Origin: Atrina japonica
Taxonomy: Eukaryota; Mollusca; Bivalvia; Pterioida; Pinnidae
Assembly: GCA_030159075.1 (NCBI GenBank)
Contig: BROG01000464.1
Coordinates: forward strand, 186,001 to 250,000
Reading direction: 5' to 3'
Length of the DNA: 64,000 bases
Shown: positions 46,819 to 58,695 of the stretch, in pieces
Layout: each line of letters starts with the position of its first letter
Position numbering within the stretch: the stretch's first letter is position 1
Notes under the pieces: generated by a model
What the model was told of the DNA's origin: nothing
Databases searched by the model: none
What the model saw: the letters and a program-made list of their open reading frames with translations, nothing else
Program-made: the position numbers and the translations under genes

Positions 46819-46826
46819 CGACGTCA
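46819..46826 (-). promoter_or_regulatory. CRE-like motif upstream of MOSPD2
   Basis: On the minus strand this reads TGACGTCG, one base from the CRE consensus TGACGTCA, about 75 bp upstream of the MOSPD2 ATG. The position suits a proximal promoter element, but no other core promoter motif was confirmed. Confidence 0.25.
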
Positions 46827-47449
46827 TAGAGTAATTAAAATTCGTTGTCCTCCAAAGGGAAGTATAGTTATGCGGAAAAAAACCCAGTAAATATTTGTGA
46901 ATATTGAGTGTTTTACTGTTTTTAACTACTATTAGTTAACTGAATAACTAGTTAACTAACTACCTAACTAAATAAATAAATAAATAAATGAATGAATCAA
47001 TATGTAAATAAATAAATAAATTAATTAATTAAAATACGTAAACATGCCAAGAAATATTTTAATTTAATTATAATAGTTCAATCAGCGATGTATATATCAC
47101 TGAATCAATATATACTTGTTTCAGATTGCCTTATACAAATAAATGTAATCAGTTTGAATCAAATGACGGTAAGGATTTATTACAAGGAAGAATGAATATA
47201 CGGAAACCAACCCGGATAGATTGATATTGTTAACAAACAAAGAGAAACGTAATATACATATAGGCTGTATGTAATATTCTGATTTCATATATTTATAATG
47301 TAACAATACTTTTAAAATAATAAATACTTTGATATGTTGAACAAAGTAGTGATAAAGGATATATACACCAATCACTGACTGATACTTTGACCCCCTATCT
47401 GATTATTGTTATAGAGTAAACTATACATACGTCAGTAATCACGTGACAC

Positions 47450-47452
<3 letters not shown>

Positions 47453-47542
<90 letters not shown>

Positions 47543-47545
47543 TAC
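47453..47545. repeat. (TA)n microsatellite with interruptions
   Basis: About 45 AT units with a TT interruption near 47492 and a TACATA near the end. Confidence 0.95.
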
Positions 47546-47924
47546 AGCATGGTCACAAAAGTCTTTCCTTTTCCCACCATTTACTTACAATAACAACTTA
47601 CAATTTTTTTTATGTTTATAGAAACATAAAATCTTAACAGAATTTCACAAAATTTTACAGAATTATAGTTAATTAAATCCATATTGTAAATTAACTTGAT
47701 ATATTTATGGGAATACGTAGATTTTAACCATAGAGAAAATTTTTAATTTCCTTACTTGCATTTTAAGTCATCACTGTTCATGTAAACTGATTTTGTCTGT
47801 CGTAAAATTAATGTAAATTCAAAATAGTTTTTTATACTTTATAATAGATTAAAAATATGAATTTAATTTGCCACAGATGTTTTATTGTAGTTTCCATTTA
47901 AATTAGTGGATTCTATGAACACAT

Positions 47925-48680
47925 TATATTGACGCAAAATTACACACGTATGTGCATTTCAGCAACATAAACTCAACTTCAAGATTGAAATTTCCAAATC
48001 ACACTTTTATTCATATATTTTTGCTTTTTAAAATGACGAAAATATAGTAACAATTCGCTGAAAAATATAGGTCTACAAGACTTGTTGAAATATATGCTAT
48101 TAATGGTCAGTTCGGTGTCCTTTTTGAATTTTAAGATATTATAAATTTACTTTAGAATGTTACTTTTCAATTATTTTTTACCATTAAACTCTTGTGATAG
48201 AATTGCCATTAAACGTGATAGACTGGACTGTTAACAATTCTTGTGCACGATTAATATGCAAATGAGTTTTGGTCAAGTTTCCCTTATTGTATATTGGCAA
48301 TATCTGTTGTGAAGATGGATATAGTAGTTGCGTCATTCCTCATGTGATCTTAATTGATGAGAAACTCGCGGCAGTCTTCGAAGTTGGGAAAATGTTATAC
48401 ATGTACACGTTTAGGGCTACTGATATGAAGTATATCGTAAGGTATAATTAATAATACTGACTAGAAATTTAATATCGATGAAACGATGTTCATAAGTACA
48501 ATATTTTATTATCATATCGCTGATCTATGTAGTTTGTTGCATAATAAATAAGCCATTAGTACTCACGTCTGACCCGATTTTTAGTTACTTTTTCGTAAAA
48601 CCTAATTTAATCGAATTTACTTACAATAAAACTTACGATTACCATCAACTCATATCAGTACATTGAGTACTTTGATTTGT
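47925..48680. repeat. Arm B of a long inverted repeat (about 770 bp)
   Basis: It is the reverse-complement partner of 31130-31905, 16 kb away. Short open frames here and in arm A show shared words (LAxVFEVGK) but are not conserved full length, so a protein is not supported. It lies about 1.2 kb upstream of the MOSPD2 start. Confidence 0.9.
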
Positions 48681-48945
48681 TTCGGAGAAAGGAAGCTAAG
48701 CTTTTTGTATTCTCAGGGTGTTAGCTTGGGACTCAACAGACTTACATCAAACGGGAGAAGTCGATGAAGCTTGATACACCAACAATATAGTTTTATAATG
48801 TTATGATATGTTTAGTTGGAGAAAATCGATATAAACATTTAATCACTGAATTATTTCCTATCATTTACTATGTTTCATCACTGAATACAATATGTTACAT
48901 AGACATACACATATTTGCGCAGACCTATACGGGCGCACATCTACC

Positions 48946-49375
48946 TCTATCTATCTATCTATCATCCATCTATCTATCTATCTATCTCAACACTGTCGGA
49001 AGCAAATTGAAAGTTGAAGGGGGGGGGGGGGGCTAAACCAACTTAAAACACACACACACGCCAAAAACATCTAGGCGCTAAGCCTTAATTTTCAACACCT
49101 ATTTCTATCTTTGCCAAAAAAGTGGGAGGGGGGGGGGCTTAGCCCCCCCCCCCCCTAGCCCCCCGGTTCCGACGCCTATGTATCTATCTATCTATCAATT
49201 ATCTATCTGCCTGTCTGTCTGGCTGCCTACCTATCGATCAATCTATCTATCTATCGCTATCTATATATCTATTTATAGCTATCTATGTATCTATTTATAG
49301 CTATCTATCAATCTATCTGTCTGTCTGTCTTTCTGAATGTTTGTCTACTTCTCTATCTATCTATCTATCTACATT
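48946..49375. repeat. (CTAT)n tetranucleotide array split by an inserted element
   Basis: CTAT/CTGT-type units occupy about 48946-48987 and 49181-49375, with variants such as CTGTCTGTCTGG and ATAGCTATCTATG. The G/C-rich element at 48991-49180 sits between the two halves. Confidence 0.9.
48991..49180. mobile_element. G-rich element with 'gtcggaagc...ggttccgac' ends, copy 1
   Basis: The left part is 'gtcggaagcaaattgaaagt' followed by a G run and 'ctaaaccaacttaaaacaca'. The right part is a G run, 'gcttagccccc', 'ctagccccccggttccgacg' and 'cctatg'. The same order occurs at 50139-50290. The outer gtcggaa/ttccgac are inverted, and internal G and C runs are also inverted. Confidence 0.8.
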
Positions 49376-49951
49376 TGCACAATTAGGCTTATGTTATGTA
49401 AAAGTAGGCCTATAGCCAATTAATAACCACCACGCCCTGATAAAGTTACTGCATTTTCATACCTGTAGCCCGCATGTTTAAATAAACGAATACCAGTATA
49501 TAAAAGCAGGTTTGTATCTTCGAATACTACTAAAGCATCAGCTTTTGGCGGAAAACAATTTCCTCATGAATTATTCATAAGTTTGAACATTTATCGTCAA
49601 TATAGCTTAATCTTGTGGTGAATATATGCCTGATTTCTGTTTTGTTTGCATTTTCAAAACAGGTGATAAATATGTAAACGGCGGGTATATGAATACAGGT
49701 AGCGCATACATTATATAACATCAAAACTCACTCTCAGTTCGTTTGAAAGTTGTCAATAGCTGTTTTGTTTCAGTATTCTTTTTTTTCGCCTAGAAATTGA
49801 GATCGGACGACGCGGTGTTGACAAACCTTGAAGTATTGACTAATCTACGTGTGTAATATACACTTGCGTTACTGCATGTCTATCGCTGCAGACGAGAGGA
49901 CCTTCACAACAGGACAGGAGTACATATTTTAACCTGTTTAAGCGCATAGAA

Positions 49952-49967
49952 ATGGATGACAGTGAAG
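49952..49967 (+). CDS. Unidentified gene, putative exon 1 (MDDSE)
   Basis: A short coding exon ATG GAT GAC AGT GAA G is followed by donor GTACGT. The start context (gaaATGG) is favourable. It is called only because it joins in phase to the exon at 61515-61658. The upstream frame stays open for at least 80 nt, so the start is not proven. The intron would be 11.5 kb. Protein family unknown. Confidence 0.5.
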
Positions 49968-50138
49968 GTACGTGTTTACTTTAAAACATTTTTATTATCT
50001 AGGAGATCGGATTTTCTTCTATCCATTCCTTCTCAATAGGTATTAATTTTCCGCGTGCATAGATTATGAGAAAATACAAATACTTGCTAAATCGTACAAT
50101 TTCAGCAAAAATCGATCATAGAATCTTACAATTCATCA

Positions 50139-50290
50139 GCGTCGGAAGCAAATTGAAAGTGGGGGGGCTAAACCAACTTAAAACACATACACACACCAGA
50201 AACGTCTATGTCCTATGTCTATATTTGCAAAAAAGTGGGGGGGGGGGGGGGCTAAGCCCCCCCCTAGCCCCCCGGTTCCGACGCCTATGC
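50139..50290. mobile_element. G-rich element with 'gtcggaagc...ggttccgac' ends, copy 2
   Basis: It is a shorter relative of 48991-49180, sharing 'cgtcggaagcaaattgaaag', 'gggggctaaaccaacttaaa', 'ttgcaaaaaagtggggg' and 'ctagccccccggttccgacg'. Confidence 0.85.
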
Positions 50291-51056
50291 ACATAGTTAA
50301 ACACAGTATACACCGACTTGCGGTTCAGAGTGTCTGATTTTAGCACACGTAAACTACCCAAGTCCCAAATAGGACCAGTTAGACCCCCGTTTTCAAAGCA
50401 CCAAGGAACGATTCAATTAAACCTAGATCAATTTGGAAGAAACAGGGGCCGTGAAGAATTGAGTAATATCCCAATCAACCCAGACATTCCTTTACATTCA
50501 TTTTATTCCATTTCTGTAATTTTCGCAGACGACATACATACATCCTCATGCAATGGGTTACGCAATAACGCTGTTATAATTGTAGGCCTGAATTATAGAT
50601 AACCATAAAAGTGAAAGAATTAATGTACGAAAATTCACATCAATATAAAACTTCTTGTTATTCAACCTTACTTTTTTGCATGTGAAGTCAAGGATAAACG
50701 TATATGGGTACTACAGTAGTCTAAGCGTTATTTCAAATAAATGAACTCGTTACTTCAAACCTTTCGCAAGCGTTTAAACCTCGAGATTTTTAGTATATTA
50801 CTACACGCAAATTCATACGAAAACAAGTTTTACCTTGCTAGCAATGGCCAACTATTAAACGTGAAAGCTGGTAACACCCCTGCTGGCTAACCTATTTTAT
50901 GAATTTATCTATAGTCATTTTTCTGTCTTTTGACACTTGTGGTATATATACTCTATACCTGAGGGTCACCAAAGGGCTTAACACAGGTGGGATGGGCGGC
51001 TACCGGCAATATTTGATGGATATTGTTAATATCCTATGCAATGTACAAATGAATCC

Positions 51057-51292
51057 AGAGGTATTATATAAATACATGCGTATTTTCCAGTATCCAGGTG
51101 GTGATTCACGAAAATGTGAATGAATGCATATGTTGACTGTTATGAGTGGACAACACGATGTGGAGTGGGATGGGGTTTTATTCTGTATTTTAAAACAGAA
51201 TCCAAGTCAGAAAACAGATTATATTTTCATCAGAGAAATATTTGGGATCACCAATCTTAATCCGCTTTGGGCCTACTACGTTCCAAGACCTT

Positions 51293-51352
<60 letters not shown>

Positions 51353-51630
51353 CAAATAAATAAATAAATAAATAAAATAAAGCCACCCCTAAAAAGAGGT
51401 ATTATATAAATACATGCGTATTTTCCAGTATCCAGGTGGTGATTCACGAAAATGTGAATGAATGCATATGTTGACTGTTATGAGTGGACAACACGATGTG
51501 GAGTGGGATGGGGTTTTATTCTGTATTTTAAAACAGAATCCAAGTCAGAAAACAGATTATATTTTCATCAGAGAAATATTTGGGATCACCAATCTTAATC
51601 CGCTTTGGGCCTACTACGTTCCAAGACCTT

Positions 51631-51670
<40 letters not shown>

Positions 51671-51716
51671 CAAATAAATAAATAAATAAATAAAATAAAG
51701 CCACCCCTAAAAAGAG
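51057..51716. repeat. Near-identical tandem duplication, 338-bp period, each with a CA microsatellite
   Basis: Copy 1 (51057-51394) and copy 2 (51395-51716) appear identical by eye from 'gtattatataaatacatgcg' to 'gccacccctaaaaagag'. The only visible difference is the length of the (CA)n run at about 51292-51350 versus 51631-51669. Each ends with an AAATA run. Confidence 0.95.
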
Positions 51717-52706
51717 AACTACTTACACACGCATCCGAAAGCCGGAAAGCCAACCAGAACGCATCAAGGCAATATGTAATGGAGGAATTCAGTCTAATTC
51801 AATTTTACTAAAGCGTCCTGTTCATGTGGCCAACTTTTACTCCAGGAGTATATTTGCATGATATGTAAATTTACTCACCTATATAAAAGCAGATTTGCTA
51901 TGCGTTCACGTGGAAAAAATAGCATGTGTGTAAATTTGTTATTTTGCACTTGGTTTTACTAAACAGAAGCATCACAGTGGCGGATTCAGTGGGGGTTGTA
52001 ACGGATGTTACCTCCCTCCCCATTTGGACCAAAGTATAATTGTATGTATAATAAAAATCAACTCTATAAGTAAGTAACTCGTCTATCATTATGATATAGT
52101 CGTATGAAAACTTTGAAATTTGAAATCTACAAGTGAGCACACGATTAACCACCTGCTCACTTCTAGATTTTGAAATGACAATATAATGTTTATGTTGGGA
52201 ATCAGACGGCAGGGTTGAGATGAGACAGAGTTATGGTATAACTCCATCATTTTTTCTTGAATAAATTTAATACAAGTAGCCTATATAGTCATATGTATGT
52301 TAATAATTACATGTAAATCAAACATTTAAATCTTAAACTTGGCACACAATAATATATTTCATAAACTCCAGAACTTGCAGACTTATGGAAACCAAGTTAC
52401 ATCACATACTAGTAGATGAGAGATAGATGCTACATATACATGTATATAGCACTCTATCAAAATGTAAATAAATGCACTATTAACGTTATATTCTGACTAT
52501 GTTCATCTTTTTCCACAAATATAAAGCAAGACAAAACACCATAATATGCATGTAAAACATTGATTCTGGTTTAAACAGCTGTTCACTACAACATTAAATT
52601 ATCTTATTTTGAATCATGTAAAATGAACCGTGTATTGATGATGCGTGTATCCAGACTATACAATTGTAATTGTTTTGTTCGATGGCTTCAGCAGCTTTTT
52701 ACAAAG

Positions 52707-52707
<1 letters not shown>

Positions 52708-52761
<54 letters not shown>
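52708..52761. repeat. (CA)n microsatellite
   Basis: About 27 CA units. Confidence 0.97.
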
Positions 52762-52765
<4 letters not shown>

Positions 52766-53329
52766 TTGATTTTGAATAATCTGTGTATATTAGAATAAAC
52801 ATGCGTCTATTCTTGCATTGCACGCCCAAATTTTCTCTGACGTATATCTGCAATGCATGTACACATACTTATCGATTCCTGAGTGTATTGGCCATGCATT
52901 TCGTAATGTGTTGTATTCTAGTGGGATAAATTCATACATTGTAGTAGTTCCGAGACATCTAGGATAAAGACAATCCCAAGGGAAAATACATAGCCGTCGT
53001 ATTGATATTAGAGCGATACACACATTGCTCCATCTAGCCACACATCCACCCGTTCATTCATCCTTCTATCAGTACAAACAATTCATTCTTCCTTTCAACA
53101 ATCCATTGTATTCTTTTGTAACACCCTTCATGTTCCAACTTTTTGATCCACCAGGGGTTTTACCGAAAAGTTGGAACATGTGTCGCCTACTCAAATTGAA
53201 AGTTGCAATAACTTTAAAAAGTAATAAGGATAATGATTAAAAATTCAGGTGCATTTTATGTTCAAGCTTATTTTTACACGTTAGTTATCTCTTAAACTTT
53301 TTACTTCTTTTGTTAAACTTCCTTCATGT

Positions 53330-53760
53330 TCGTTGTCGACTGTAACCATGGTCACTTCAACATTCTGGTAGCTTCCCCAAGAGTCTCCACAGGCCAAAAC
53401 ACATTTCAGTCTGCGACAAGACAACTGGTTTTGCTGCATGGATTACTAGAAGATATCTTGAATTTGTAACCTAGAAACTTTAGTACGTCCTCTGACACTG
53501 CATCCAAGTTACCGAAAACTAGCATCAGACCATTATTAATAAGTTTTCAACCGTACTGTTTGTCGCATTCAGGTTATTGTTTATGAGCTCGAAACAAAGT
53601 ATGACTTGCAAGTGAACTCACTAATTGTAAAAAAGCACTTTGGTCTGAAGGCGGAAGCTTTTCTGGATCAATTGTGGCTCTTCTAAACAAATTGCATGTA
53701 TTTTGAATACCTTCTAATATCAATGAGTAATCATATACAAACTTTTCCGATTTGTTCATT
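53330..53760 (-). pseudogene. Possible remnant of a repeated ORF with a DPEKLPP motif
   Basis: On the minus strand, NTCNLFRRATIDPEKLPPSD and further on EDVLKFLGYKFK then CSKTSC resemble, in order, a protein family I recall as repeated in many mollusc genomes: a PEKLPPTS-type segment followed by a cysteine-rich stretch. Stops and frame changes separate the pieces, so if related it is dead. The assignment rests on short words recalled from memory and is weak. Confidence 0.25.
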
Positions 53761-53839
53761 TTTTGCTTCGGTATTGATCATCATGGAGGAGATTCCTTGC
53801 ATTAATCTTTCTTTACTTTTATTCTCTTCAATAGCTGGT

Positions 53840-54015
53840 ATTGACCCTTTCACGGAAACTGCGGTCCTGTAACTTTGAGGGGCAAAATGATACAGTTCCC
53901 GGAAAATGACGTCAAGAAACAATCAGTTACTATAACGACGTCTATGTTTTTGCGGGTATCTGTATCATTTTGTCGCACAAAGTCACAGGACCGCAGTTAG
54001 AGTGAAATGGCCTAT
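53840..54015. mobile_element. Foldback element, about 55-60-bp arms
   Basis: The left arm contains 'aactgcggtcctgtaacttt' and 'gcaaaatgatacag'. The right arm contains the reverse complements 'ctgtatcattttgtc' and 'aaagtcacaggaccgcagtt'. The arms (about 53847-53908 and 53949-54010) flank a spacer of about 40 bp. Confidence 0.85.
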
Positions 54016-54188
54016 TGCAACCGCTTTATACATGGGTAAATAGGAGATGAACTCGCAAAATTCACCAAAAAAGTTAAACAGATTGGAAAAGCTGGTATCC
54101 GATAGTAGATTGCATTGTTTTATGCAACAGTTGACCCCGAAAAGCATGCACCAGAGCAGCAAAGAACCTATTAAAGTTTGTAAGGTGT

Positions 54189-54398
54189 AATGGGACTGAT
54201 TCATTTACCACGTGATACCCGATAACGTTTGTGCGGGACTATTATTTCTATTAGTGATGTAATGATGCTAGAAGACGATATTCCGCGCTAACGTCATTTC
54301 AGCGGGAAGATTACGTAGAGTTACGTTCCATCACCATTGGAGATACTGTACCGCACAAACGTTACTGGTTATCACGTGGTATATGAATCAGTCCCATT
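54189..54398. mobile_element. MITE with 48-bp terminal inverted repeats
   Basis: Left 54189-54236 and right 54351-54398 are inverted copies with four mismatches, beginning aatgggactgattcat and ending taacgtttgtgcgg. Weaker pairing continues inward (gtgatgtaa versus gtgatggaa), so the whole 210 bp could fold back. No coding capacity is present. Confidence 0.92.
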
Positions 54399-54861
54399 GC
54401 AAACCATGCGACAATAACTCTTGTTGAGAACATTTGGACTGAAATCTGTAACGGCAAGTGAAGACTGTAAGGGGAAGGATGTTGTATGATTTTGCTTGAC
54501 CTTAACTTCTAAGAAGAATAAAGGTTTACAAGAAGGAAAGAGTTGACACAAAATGCATTTAGATTATTTTATTATTAGTCTTATTTTAGTTTATTTCAAC
54601 TTTCATTTATAATAAAGTGTGCTGACAGACTAGTCAAAACGTCTCTATTTTTGTACATATCCGTTCAAAATTATGTACAAATGTAGCGAACTTTCAATCC
54701 TACATAATTCCTCCACCAAAGCGGATATTTGCTTAATAAAGGAGTTTTATTCAACACTGCCAGGCTCCTGAGCTGGGACCCCAGAATATTTCCTGAATCT
54801 ATTTTCCATTTCTGACAAAACATTATTATAATTGAAAGCATATCAATGGACTTTTAGACAC

Positions 54862-54894
54862 ATACATACATACATACATACATACACATACATA

Positions 54895-54930
<36 letters not shown>

Positions 54931-54931
54931 C
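54862..54931. repeat. (CATA)n microsatellite
   Basis: About 17 CATA units with CACATA, TATACA and TATATA interruptions. Confidence 0.95.
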
Positions 54932-55689
54932 ATCACTGATGTCACTGATGGTTAAACGAACATGTGTATTGTATTTATAAGAATAAAATTGTCACACATC
55001 ACCCGTTGTAACCGTTTGTTAGAATTCGCATTCGATAATTACTTTCATTATTATTTACGCAGATAAATGAGTGTCAAGGCAGCATGTGCGATTTGTTAAT
55101 ATTTAATTCATATTTATGCAAAAAAAAAAAAAATAATAATAAAAGAATTATTATATGTGAATAGGCAATATAGCTTCGGCGTTTTCCTGACGAAACAAGT
55201 TTGATTAAGGTCCTTGAGTGTTTGACTTGCAAATTAAGATTACGTCTGCGAAATTCTGTATTGCAATATAGTATTTATTCAATGGCTGAAAAAACTATGT
55301 TTAAGGTTTCAAATATTGATAAATACTGCTTAAGATAACACCCACGGTAACATTCCATTTCCTAGTTAGTACATGTAAAAAAAGAGAAAATGTAAGATGT
55401 GCTGTATAAATAAAAGCCAAAGTTGTTTGAACAATTTTGTCGCACACTCTCATTATTGATTTCTCGTCTTGACACACGACTTATGAGCTACCCCACAAAG
55501 GCCGCTGCGTGGGAGTCGTGAAATTGACATGATATCTAATGTTGAAGTTTTACCCCTGCCAAAGTTAATAAATTCTAAAAGATAACGTTAGTTTGACATA
55601 AGTCTATATATTTATTGGATGTATTTGACATAGTTTAAAATAAATAGGTCGGCTACTATCACACGGCATAAGCTGTGTATTTTATAAAT

Positions 55690-55930
55690 AGTCCTTACAC
55701 GGGAAAAACGCCGCGGTTGTATTTTGTCCAAATGTAAAGTCCTGTCACGTACACGGCGTGTATGTGACGTTTCTATGACGTACCAGTGGTAAAACTGGCG
55801 GTTGGTTGGGTTCAGAGACACAACGTTATGGCGTACCGTAGCTAATGTGTGGTGTATGATGCGTTACCGTGGAGTAACTGTTTCGTTGGGTCAAGGTTCG
55901 TTCTCATGTGTGAAGTTACTGCTGCGTAAA
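55690..55930. other. CpG-rich patch
   Basis: This patch is richer in CG dinucleotides than its surroundings (for example 'acgccgcgg', 'cacgtacacggcgtg', 'ctatgacgtacc', 'gttatggcgtaccg'). It could be an old mobile element or a regulatory patch within the presumed intron. The short open frame across it has no family support. Confidence 0.3.
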
Positions 55931-57004
55931 TTATTTTCTGACGCTATAGCCATCTTCCCAAGTCAAGGTTTTCCGATACACTCCCTTACTCACACATCTT
56001 AACGGGTTACATTTCATATTTGAAGGTCAGATGGCGATATTTAGTGCCGATCTAAAATTTCACTTACATTGACCTGACATTAGCCAATGAACCGACTCGT
56101 GAGAAAGCTTGCACGTCGCCATTATTCTATTTACTTTTCCCCTCTGTCCGTGACTGATCGTGCTATTTTCATAGCTCACTCTTCGTTTTGAACACTTTAA
56201 AGAATAAAAATAATTTCGCTTTTGGTGTCATTTTGAACAGTATCTAAATATCCTGGATGACAAGTACATACAGAAATTAAAAAATAGAAATCAGAAATTG
56301 ATATTTGAACTCAAGAGGCAGTAAAATAATGGCCGTACAGGCAATCCTCATCGTCAGTTTCTTACTTTTTTATATCGAGAATGTTTACCGAAGTACTCTG
56401 CAGTGTTGACGCTGATATTGGCCGTGAAATCAACCCTTATCCTCATCGTGAAAATGAAAATATTTGCATTTGTTGAGTATTAAATATGCATAATTCATTT
56501 AAGAAAAGGATAGGTGTATGTGATATTTCCAGATTTCCCCACCACTAAAACGACGCAATATGTTGTTCACTTATAGCTTATACTTACTGGGATAGAATAA
56601 AACCCATACACTTCTTACTTGGAAATTTTACTTACTATTGACAATAAAGCTATTCGATAAAACGTGATAATTTCGTCTACTTATCGACAATTTTCAAAAT
56701 TTAAGTAGTAATACTCTTTTATCGCCTGGATAATTATATAATTTATATCTCCAAGATGATCCTACCTATACAGCACACGATTATTTCATGTACATTGGCA
56801 AAGTGATATTGTTATTACAAGGATATGTGGTATCACGTTTAAAATCAACATTTCACAAGTTTTACGGTCTTTATAATGAACTTGTTTACAATTACCATGT
56901 TTCACTAACTGAAATTGTTAAGTTATCTTTTCGGTAGTAAGTATTGAATCGTCTATATATATGGTAAAGAGGAATTATTCCTTAATTGTTTCGATTTGAA
57001 TTTG

Positions 57005-57130
57005 ATTAGGGACTCGCGGCAGGTGCTAGCGGGGGACAGGATTTGCCTACTCTTTCTTGGTATCTGATTCTACATCTTGATTTTTCAAATTGCGTACTAT
57101 GTACATGGAAATGGTATATATTAAAATGAT
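57005..57130 (+). mobile_element. Dispersed repeat family B, diverged fragment
   Basis: 'gggactcgcggcaggtgcta' and 'gggggacaggatttgcctac' align with 'gtggactcacggcgggtgtg' and 'cgacaggggatgcttactcc' of the copy at 63545-63890. The 3' half is not recognisable. Confidence 0.5.
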
Positions 57131-58695
57131 CAATAGGTAGCCATTATATCTAAATTGTTTTATATTAATGTCGGCACACTAAGCAAACATTACAAGTAGC
57201 TGAAAGCACATCGTCATGACACGGTGATAAAACAATAAATATGTAATTTTAATTTATTTCTGTTTTCTGTAAAAGTCTTTCTTTGATCACAAATACAAAG
57301 GGTGAACTGCTGTTTACTTAAAGCTTTATACAAAAAAAAAAAATCTGTAAAGATTTCAAAATCTCATAACTCTCATGATATCGAAATTACTTGAAATTTT
57401 ATTCATGTACAGCAACAGGCCTCTATCAAATTAGCTGAAAATTGAGGAAACAAAACTAAAGTGTATTGACGCAAATGGAAAGGATGCAAACCGGTCGACT
57501 GATATGTCCCATCCTTTGATCTTTGGGGCATAATAAATATTGTTTGATATCATAGCTATCTAGCACTCATTATATATTTGCAAAGTTTAAAGAAAAGATA
57601 CTCGCTTAACCTCGCACTTGATCCCATCTTTGGATTTTCAGACGTTCCCGTGTGTCAAATTGAAACTGATTTTTTTATTTCTTGTTAACCTTATTTCGAT
57701 GAATACTTTGGTATCTGTGATTTTTTATATATTTAAACTGTTTAGAGAGTGTAACTCTAGTTAGAGAGATATAATATATAACGAACAATAATTGGGAAAT
57801 TCAATTTAACTTCATTTAAATTTTAGCTGGTTTAATGTTGTATAGCACACAGTTGAATGTTAAACGAAGATGACTGTACACCTTTAAGAATGATATTTGT
57901 ATTATTCTCAGTAATGGCTTATATGTCAAATACATGTATATAAGTACAACTCAGTGATGATTCCGTTCATATTTTCTGGTAACGCAAATATTAAAAAGGT
58001 TAGATCAAATAGGAAAATACATGTAAATGAATATTCTTAAACAGTTTCCTGGCGTATTTGATCATAACTAATTAACGCCGTGTTTTCCCGATAAACCCGT
58101 TTTATCCAATCTGAAAACAAGTAATACTCCTGAACAATATATATCTCCTTTTAATGTAAATTTCTACCGCGATTTACAAAATTTTATTAAAATTTCGAAA
58201 AGTATAAACTTGGGATAATTTCTATCGTTTCAATGGGAACGACTTAAAGAGATTTCCAGCTAGGATTTTGTCTGAAAAGTACGGGGAATGCATTGTTCCT
58301 ATGTCGTTAGCATGCGCGCTTTACCTGGTCTCTCGGTTCAATCTTATTAATATATCGCGAGGTGTTTATGCGACGTTAGAGGAGGTAAAATCATACTTAA
58401 ACAAATCGAAATATAAACATAAAAAACAGGAAGTACTGAAAAAAAAAACTGTGTGGGTGAATCAGAATATGTCATCTCATAATGACCTCGTTTGTCTCCT
58501 ATAGGCTATGGTATGTGGAATGAAGGTACTAGAAAAATATGCGATATATAGAAATGGAAATGGTGGTAAACTACAAGGAATTGACCTATATTGAATTCAA
58601 GCTTTCTGATTATACATAAAATCAGAGACTTATTTAGCACATAATCTAAATTGTCCTTATTAACGTCCTCCTATGTATCCTTTACAAATATTCTT

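Larger units (their letters stand above)
46746..49951. other. Region between divergent MOSPD2 and the unidentified gene
   Basis: It holds the presumed promoters of both genes, AATAAATAAAT-rich sequence near 46970-47040, a TA microsatellite, arm B of the long inverted repeat and a CTAT array with an inserted element. No additional gene was recognised. Confidence 0.6.

Noticed and set aside
48269..48451. Open frame in arm B with a relative in arm A as a conserved protein
   Set aside because: The frames share only a short word and differ in start, end and reading; this is expected of repeated non-coding DNA.
50318..50602. 94-residue open frame on the plus strand
   Set aside because: No splice sites, family motif or codon bias was seen; it begins right after a mobile element and is best treated as chance.
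51124..51677. Two nearly identical open frames (79 and 71 residues) suggesting a duplicated small gene
   Set aside because: They arise from the 338-bp tandem duplication, end in His-Thr microsatellite translation, and have no splice or family support.
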